Origin: an uncultured Treponema sp.
GTDB lineage: Bacteria; Spirochaetota; Spirochaetia; Treponematales; Treponemataceae
DNA: 18,356 nucleotides
Reading direction: 5' to 3'
Assembly (NCBI GenBank): GCA_937923945.1
Contig: CALDWC010000145.1
Coordinates: forward strand, 1-18,356
A program made the translations under genes and the position numbers. Numbering within the stretch: position 1 is the first letter of the stretch; each line of letters begins with the position of its first letter. Below are positions 14,103 to 18,356 of the stretch, piece by piece. A model generated the notes under the pieces. That model made no database searches. It was given only the letters and a program-made list of their open reading frames with translations, and was not told where the DNA came from.

Positions 14103-15005
14103 ATGATTTATGTATTTGTCGCTTTAGTGCTGGTAATTTTAGTGTTAATTGTTTCAAACGTGAGAATTGTGCCACAGTCTTATGCGTTTGTTGTTGAGCG
14201 GCTGGGAGCGTATACCGCAACATGGGAAGTGGGACTTCACGTGAAGCTGCCGTTTGTTGATCGGATCGCGAACCGTATGTCCGTGAAAGAGCAGGTTTTG
14301 GATTTTGCGCCGCAGCCTGTTATCACGAAAGATAACGTTACGATGATGATTGATACGGTCGTTTATTTTCAGATTACCGATCCGAAATTGTATACGTACG
14401 GCGTGATAAATCCGATGAGTGCCGTTGAAAATTTGAGTGCGACGACGCTGCGAAATATTATCGGTGATTTGGAGTTGGATGAAACGCTGACGAGTCGCGA
14501 TTTAATTAACACGAAAATGCGCAGTATTCTCGACGAGGCGACGGATCCCTGGGGAATTAAAGTCAACCGTGTTGAAGTAAAGAACATTATGCCGCCTGAT
14601 GCGATCCGCGAAGCGATGGAAAAGCAAATGCGTGCCGAACGCGAGCGTCGTGAAGCGATTTTGATTGCCGAAGGTGAAAAGCAAAGTACGATTTTAGTTG
14701 CCGAGGGAAAAAAGCAATCGCTGATTTTGGAAGCGGAAGCTCAAAAGGAGGCTGCAATTCAAAAAGCGCAAGGTGATGCCGAAGCAATTTTGACGATTCA
14801 GCGAGCGAAAGCCGACGGTATCCGCATGATTCGGGAAGCGCAAGCCGATGCGAGTGTTATTCAACTTCGCAGCTTGGAAGCTTTTGAAAAAATGAGCGAC
14901 GGAAAAGCTACGAAAATCATTATACCGTCCAACATTCAAGGCTTTGCCGGTATGACCAGTGCCTTGGCGGAAATTGTCAAAGACGGAACGCCCGCTGCAG
15001 AATAA
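14103..15005 (+). CDS. SPFH/band-7 (stomatin/QmcA-like) membrane protein
   Basis: The 300-residue protein has one N-terminal membrane helix (about 2-18), an SPFH domain (about 20-180) with typical VPQSYAFVVERLG and NIIGDLELDETL stretches, and a long coiled coil (about 180-245) with repeated AEG(E/K)KQS units. Proteins of this family oligomerise into rings or cages at the membrane and organise microdomains or modulate membrane proteases. Length and layout are closest to QmcA/stomatin-like rather than HflK/HflC, which occur as a pair. No NfeD partner is adjacent. It is monocistronic with a strong promoter; a long hairpin lies just beyond the stop. Confidence in the family is high; the precise role is unknown. 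Confidence 0.93.
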   Translation: MIYVFVALVLVILVLIVSNVRIVPQSYAFVVERLGAYTATWEVGLHVKLPFVDRIANRMSVKEQVLDFAPQPVITKDNVTMMIDTVVYFQITDPKLYTYGVINPMSAVENLSATTLRNIIGDLELDETLTSRDLINTKMRSILDEATDPWGIKVNRVEVKNIMPPDAIREAMEKQMRAERERREAILIAEGEKQSTILVAEGKKQSLILEAEAQKEAAIQKAQGDAEAILTIQRAKADGIRMIREAQADASVIQLRSLEAFEKMSDGKATKIIIPSNIQGFAGMTSALAEIVKDGTPAAE

Positions 15006-15010
15006 TCGGC

Positions 15011-15055
15011 GTTTATGCACGATAGAATACGCTCGTATTGCTGCCGTGCATAAAC
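15011..15055 (+). other. long nested hairpin after the SPFH gene
   Basis: GTTTATGCACG (15011-15021) pairs perfectly with CGTGCATAAAC (15045-15055). Inside it AATACG (15026-15031) pairs with CGTATT (15034-15039). No U-run follows. It could protect the 3' end of the SPFH message or act as a weak terminator. Confidence 0.55.
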
Positions 15056-15198
15056 TAGCGCGGCGCGTTCCGCATTTTTGATTTCCGTAGTAAATATTGA
15101 TACCCACTTGAAAAAAAATAAAAAATATATTATGCTTGGCACATACCATATATGCGCGTGGAAAATATGGTTGCACAATAATAACAGAGGTACAGAAT

Positions 15199-15333
15199 AT
15201 GCCATATAAATTAGACGGAGCAAAATTTCCAACTTTGGATGAGTTAATCGAAGCATTGTATCCGATTTATGAAAGCCAAATGAGTTTGGACGAATTTAAA
15301 AAGTATGCGGAAGAGCATGCGGAAAAAAGTTAA
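15199..15333 (+). CDS. 44-residue acidic protein of unknown function
   Basis: CAGAGG (15185-15190) lies 8 nt before an ATG, giving a 44-residue product that starts MPYKLDGAKFPTLDELIEAL and ends FKKYAEEHAEKS. It is helix-rich, acidic and has no signal or membrane segment. The in-frame start further upstream at 15136 lacks an RBS and reads through promoter-like AT-rich sequence, so it was not used. A TTGAAA at 15108-15113 and AT-rich -10 candidates near 15126-15136 may form its promoter. I recognise no family. Confidence 0.6.
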   Translation: MPYKLDGAKFPTLDELIEALYPIYESQMSLDEFKKYAEEHAEKS

Positions 15334-15381
15334 GTGAGGATTTTACACGGATTGACTCATTTAAAAGTAATAAATCGTTAC

Positions 15382-15404
15382 GCCGCACAAGGACAACGTG
15401 CGGC
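15382..15404. other. 7-bp GC-rich inverted repeat between convergent genes
   Basis: GCCGCAC (15382-15388) and GTGCGGC (15398-15404) flank a 9-nt loop between the ends of the 44-residue ORF and galK. Neither side has a good U-run, so terminator function is uncertain. Confidence 0.4.
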
Positions 15405-15427
15405 AGTGCTTCACTATAAGGATTATT

Positions 15428-16591
15428 TTACTGTAAAACTTGTACAACAGCACCGTCGGCACTTTTTACCGTATATTGTTGCGGTAAAAGACCGAAAAAC
15501 CGTTCGTAATCAGCCATTTTATCAGTAAAAAGCGGTATTTGTTCGTCTTTGAGAATTGAATACGTACATCCGCCGAAGCCTTTACCGGTTAAACGAGCAC
15601 ATACAAAACTGTCCGGCTCGTTTTTTGCCAATTCATTTGTTCGTTTAACGAGCCAATCAAGTTCCGGGGCTGAAATTTCAAAGCGATCTCGTAAGCCTTC
15701 CTGCGAACGAGCAATTAACCGGACGAAACTTTGATTGTCCCCACTTTCCAGTGCTTTTATCGCCGTGTCGATGGCAGCAGATTCACGAATCACATAGGTT
15801 ACGCGACGTTTTACCGCTTCGGGAATATCGCTTTCTTGTAAAAACGCTTCGGTTAGATTATGCATATTTTTCGGAGCATCTGGCAGCTTTTTTACGAATT
15901 CGTAGGCGTCAATACAGTCACGCAGTGCTAGCCCCAGCTCTTCCCGTGCGATTGATCGCGGAATTTTAGAATCCGTTAAAATAATCGAATAGCCTTCAGG
16001 CGGAAAAGCACAGTGGATAACCGTCTTTTTCTTGTACTCGGTTCTAATACAGGTTCCCGCTTTCGCAAACAAAGCGGTATAAATATCCGCCCGATGCCCA
16101 TACGAAGTAAGTCCCTGGATATTCGCATACTCAATAATATCGGCAAGTTCAAGAAGCGTTAAATTCGGCGCAAAAAGTTGCCGCAATACAAGACCCGTTG
16201 CCACTTTGAGGGCATTCGGTGTTCCCAAACTCGCATCGCTTGGGATTTCGGAAAGCACGGTAAAGTTCAGTCCCGAAACGGAAATACCGTGATCGAAAAA
16301 AGAAGCAATAACGATTTTTACGGAATTAACCCAGCGATCTTCTTTACGGTACCGCATATTCGTTGAAGAAATCCGGCGGCGATCATCAAGGGAAACTGAG
16401 TACACGCGGAAATTGTTATCCGGGCGTCTCGAAACGCTCAGTTGTAATGTTTTATCGATGGCGACCGAAAGGGCATCACCCTGTGCAAACCACAAATGTT
16501 CACCTAAAAGATGAAAACGACCGGGAACGGTTGCAATAACTTCAGGTTGATCGCCATATTCATACGTATGGTAGGGAACAATACTTTGCAT
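15428..16591 (-). CDS. galK: galactokinase-like GHMP kinase with degenerate motifs
   Basis: The 387-residue protein aligns with galactokinases from end to end: motif 1 PGRFHLLGEHLW (23-34), motif 2 IPSDASLGTPNA (116-126) and motif 3 TGKGFGGC near residue 335. Canonical versions are PGRVNLIGEHTDY, PxxxGLSSSA and TGxGFGGC. The galactose-contacting Asp in HTD is replaced (W34), and the SS of the phosphate loop reads TP. Arg25, Glu31, His32 and a candidate catalytic Asp169 (in GHRADIY) remain. It may phosphorylate another sugar or be a sensor without catalysis. galT and galE are absent nearby, which weakens a Leloir role. It has no Shine-Dalgarno and a predicted leaderless start. Family membership is certain; the gene symbol is by homology only. 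Confidence 0.8.
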   Translation of the reverse strand: MQSIVPYHTYEYGDQPEVIATVPGRFHLLGEHLWFAQGDALSVAIDKTLQLSVSRRPDNNFRVYSVSLDDRRRISSTNMRYRKEDRWVNSVKIVIASFFDHGISVSGLNFTVLSEIPSDASLGTPNALKVATGLVLRQLFAPNLTLLELADIIEYANIQGLTSYGHRADIYTALFAKAGTCIRTEYKKKTVIHCAFPPEGYSIILTDSKIPRSIAREELGLALRDCIDAYEFVKKLPDAPKNMHNLTEAFLQESDIPEAVKRRVTYVIRESAAIDTAIKALESGDNQSFVRLIARSQEGLRDRFEISAPELDWLVKRTNELAKNEPDSFVCARLTGKGFGGCTYSILKDEQIPLFTDKMADYERFFGLLPQQYTVKSADGAVVQVLQ

Positions 16592-16597
16592 GTTTAT

Positions 16598-16626
16598 AGT
16601 ATATCGTATATCTTGAAAAAAATCAA
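16598..16626 (-). promoter_or_regulatory. galK promoter, predicted leaderless start
   Basis: On the minus strand TTGATT (16626-16621), exactly 17 bp, then TATACT (16603-16598), then 6 nt to the ATG. The geometry is the same as at prmC. Confidence 0.65.
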
Positions 16627-16641
16627 GGTATATGCTAAAAT
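16613..16641 (+). promoter_or_regulatory. lnt promoter, -35 in a palindrome shared with galK
   Basis: TTGAAA (16613-16618), 17 bp, then TAAAAT (16636-16641). The start point would be near 16648, giving a leader of only about 7 nt. The -35 boxes of lnt and galK both lie in the dyad CTTGA/TCAAG (16612-16627), so polymerase binding for one should block the other. Confidence 0.6.
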
Positions 16642-16654
16642 TAGTTGGAATATT

Positions 16655-18352
16655 ATGTCATTTTTGGTAAATTTTTGTTTAACGTTACTTTCCGGTATCG
16701 TTTTCGCTTTGGCTTTACCGAACGAGTGGATTATCTTCGGTTCGGCTTTATTAGGTTTTTTCGCCTTGGTGCCGTTATATGTTGTATTTGTAAAAGCGAA
16801 AAACAGAAAAACAATCGCGTTTTGCTTCGGATTTTGGGCTTTGTTGATACAATTGCTCGGCAGTTTTTGGCTGGGCTTTTTTCGGGATTTTGCGGCTTTT
16901 ACCATAGGAGCTTCCTCTGTTGCGTACTTTTTTTTAGCACTCGGTTTTGCGCCGGCATTTTATGAAGCCGTCAACGCAAAAAACATCCGATTTCGTCCTC
17001 TATTTTTCGCAATCGTGTGGACCTTTTGGGAATGGTTCAAATCGAACGGCTTTTTGGGTTATCCTTGGGGAACGCTTGAAATGACGGCGTTTAACGCTCA
17101 TTGGTTAAAACAAATTGCCGATATTACCGGCGTGTGGGGGATTTCGTTTGTTATCGCGTTAACTGCTGCGTCTATCGCGCAAGCTACTCTTTTGCTTTTT
17201 GATACTTTCTCTGTCGTTGAAAAATCCCCCTTCTCACCGTTGAATAAACAAGCGCATGGAAAAAAAACAATGTTGCTGCGATCGACTTATATTGTGGGGC
17301 TTGCTTTGAGTGTGTGTGCGATATGCGGGATATACTCGTGCGTACAGCTCAAAAAACCGCTTGAGCAGGTCGATACGCTGAAACTTGCCATTGTCCAGCC
17401 GAACACCAACAGTTGGGATGAGGCGATTACGAGCAATTTACAAAAAAGTATTGCATTAACCGAGCGGCTTTTACAAAACTCGGATGAAGCCGATTTAATT
17501 TTGTGGAATGAAGGCTCACTCATCTATTCGTTTCCGCTGAGTTTGTCGTACTATCATACCGCGCCTGAAAATTACCCCTTTGCCGCGTTTTTGGCAAAAA
17601 ATAAAACGCCGCTTCTCGCGGGCTCGGCGCTTCCGCTAAAGCCGTCTTCCGATGCCGCAGCCGCTTCGAAAGCCGAGGATGCGGCTCCCCGTTTTTTTGT
17701 CAATGCAGTCTGTTTAATTTCACCGGAGTGTGAAATTTTAGATTCGTACGGAAAAACGCATCTCGTGCCGTTTGCCGAGTATATGCCTTTTATTGAAAAA
17801 CCGCAGGTGCAGCAGCTTTTTAAGCGATTGGTGGGATTTTCTTCGGCGTATGTGCCGGGAAAAACGCTTAACGTGCTTTCATTGACGAAAAAAGACGGCG
17901 GAACGGTGCATTTTTCCGCTCCGATTTGCTTTGAAGATGCGTTTCCGAGCCTTTGTGCCGATTTACATAATCTCGGCAGTCAGTTGATGATTAACCTCAC
18001 CGATGATAGCTGGTCGTTGACAAACAGTGCCGAATACCAGCATTTTGTGGTTGCTTCGTTTCGCTCGATTGAGCTTCGGACCACGCTTGTCCGTTCGGCA
18101 AATTCAGGATATTCGTGCGTTGTCGATCCGAAAGGCAAGGTGATTGCCGATTTGCCGATTTTTACTGCGGCGGGTTTATATGCAGAAGTGCCGATTTATG
18201 AATATACTCGTACCTTTTATGCCCGTTTCAAGGATTGGTTTCCTCTTTTGTGCGTATTGTTCCTTTTCGGGTTTACGTTGTGGAAAGGGATACGGTTGCG
18301 GCTTAAGGAAACGCTGATTAAAGGCTTGACGCCGTTTAACATCGTTTCCTAA
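16655..18352 (+). CDS. lnt: apolipoprotein N-acyltransferase
   Basis: Lnt adds the third acyl chain to the N-terminal Cys of lipoproteins in the inner membrane. The 565-residue protein has about six N-terminal membrane segments (residues 5-225), one more around residue 215-230, a nitrilase-like domain (about 245-520), and a last helix near the end. The catalytic triad is visible: Glu286 in LWNEG, Lys367 in YGKTH and Cys425 in PICFED. The ATG at 16655 was chosen because the predicted promoter lies just upstream and earlier in-frame codons overlap galK antisense. The C-terminal tail (KETLIKGLTPFNIVS) is encoded by the dispersed repeat and is not expected in Lnt, so the original end was probably near residue 548. 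Confidence 0.93.
   Translation: MSFLVNFCLTLLSGIVFALALPNEWIIFGSALLGFFALVPLYVVFVKAKNRKTIAFCFGFWALLIQLLGSFWLGFFRDFAAFTIGASSVAYFFLALGFAPAFYEAVNAKNIRFRPLFFAIVWTFWEWFKSNGFLGYPWGTLEMTAFNAHWLKQIADITGVWGISFVIALTAASIAQATLLLFDTFSVVEKSPFSPLNKQAHGKKTMLLRSTYIVGLALSVCAICGIYSCVQLKKPLEQVDTLKLAIVQPNTNSWDEAITSNLQKSIALTERLLQNSDEADLILWNEGSLIYSFPLSLSYYHTAPENYPFAAFLAKNKTPLLAGSALPLKPSSDAAAASKAEDAAPRFFVNAVCLISPECEILDSYGKTHLVPFAEYMPFIEKPQVQQLFKRLVGFSSAYVPGKTLNVLSLTKKDGGTVHFSAPICFEDAFPSLCADLHNLGSQLMINLTDDSWSLTNSAEYQHFVVASFRSIELRTTLVRSANSGYSCVVDPKGKVIADLPIFTAAGLYAEVPIYEYTRTFYARFKDWFPLLCVLFLFGFTLWKGIRLRLKETLIKGLTPFNIVS
18302..18341 (+). repeat. dispersed repeat, copy 3, forming the 3' end of lnt
   Basis: This copy is inverted relative to copies 1 and 2. 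Its first 32 bases are identical to copy 2 and its 40 bases match copy 1 at 37. In lnt it is read in frame as LKETLIKGLTPFN, and the stop comes 9 bases after it. Confidence 0.9.
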
Positions 18353-18356
18353 TTGT

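Noticed and set aside
14694..15176. 160-codon minus-strand frame opposite the SPFH gene
   Set aside because: It overlaps the coiled-coil repeats of a well-supported gene, lacks an RBS and resembles no protein.
15334..15528. 64-codon frame directly after the 44-residue ORF
   Set aside because: It has no RBS of its own, covers a hairpin and overlaps the end of galK in antisense.
16511..16654. Longer N-terminus for Lnt
   Set aside because: These codons lie over the galK start and both promoters. The Lnt-like hydrophobic start begins at 16655.

Overview
The window looks like a chromosomal segment from a host-associated spirochaete, most likely a Treponema. This is inferred from overall gene style, moderate GC, and the mix of RecF, Lnt, PrmC, a treponeme-like SDF symporter and a diverged galactokinase; no single marker proves it. 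No rRNA, tRNA, CRISPR array or transposase is visible.

Layout. (1) 1-4043 is a visibly AT-rich cassette: a copy of a dispersed repeat, a promoter embedded in a perfect 17-bp tandem duplication, a 29-residue peptide with two cysteines and a very strong ribosome-binding site, a compact hairpin over that peptide's stop codon, a second small ORF, and two consecutive ABC exporter half-transporters. It reads as a small peptide with its exporter; no modification enzyme lies inside the window. (2) 4054-5847 holds a probable gene remnant and, on the minus strand, a multi-spanning membrane protein. (3) 5990-10752 holds recF (isolated from its usual dnaN neighbour), a convergent lipoprotein with an SLH-like tail, a 693-residue EF-hand membrane protein and a small DUF1508/YegP-type protein with a textbook promoter and terminator. 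(4) 10753-11309 is a gene-free stretch with the second repeat copy and a near-perfect sigma-54 promoter driving a small heat shock protein (Hsp20), whose ribosome-binding site lies in a weak hairpin. (5) 11821-15005 holds an SDF-family symporter with changed substrate and sodium residues, prmC and an SPFH/stomatin-like protein. (6) 15199-18352 holds a 44-residue ORF, a diverged galactokinase and lnt, whose last 17 or so codons are made by a third copy of the dispersed repeat.

Promoter logic is unusually readable here. Several housekeeping promoters fit a TTGAnn / 17-bp / TAnnnT pattern. For prmC and galK the -10 ends only 6 nt before ATG and no Shine-Dalgarno is present, so both are predicted to make leaderless mRNAs. 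galK and lnt are divergent and their -35 boxes sit in one small palindrome. For recF the same reasoning moves the start to a TTG at 6037.

The genes are mostly separate transcription units rather than one pathway. The best candidates for something undescribed are the peptide/ABC cassette at the left edge, the dispersed repeat that forms a protein C-terminus, and the sigma-54/hairpin control of Hsp20.
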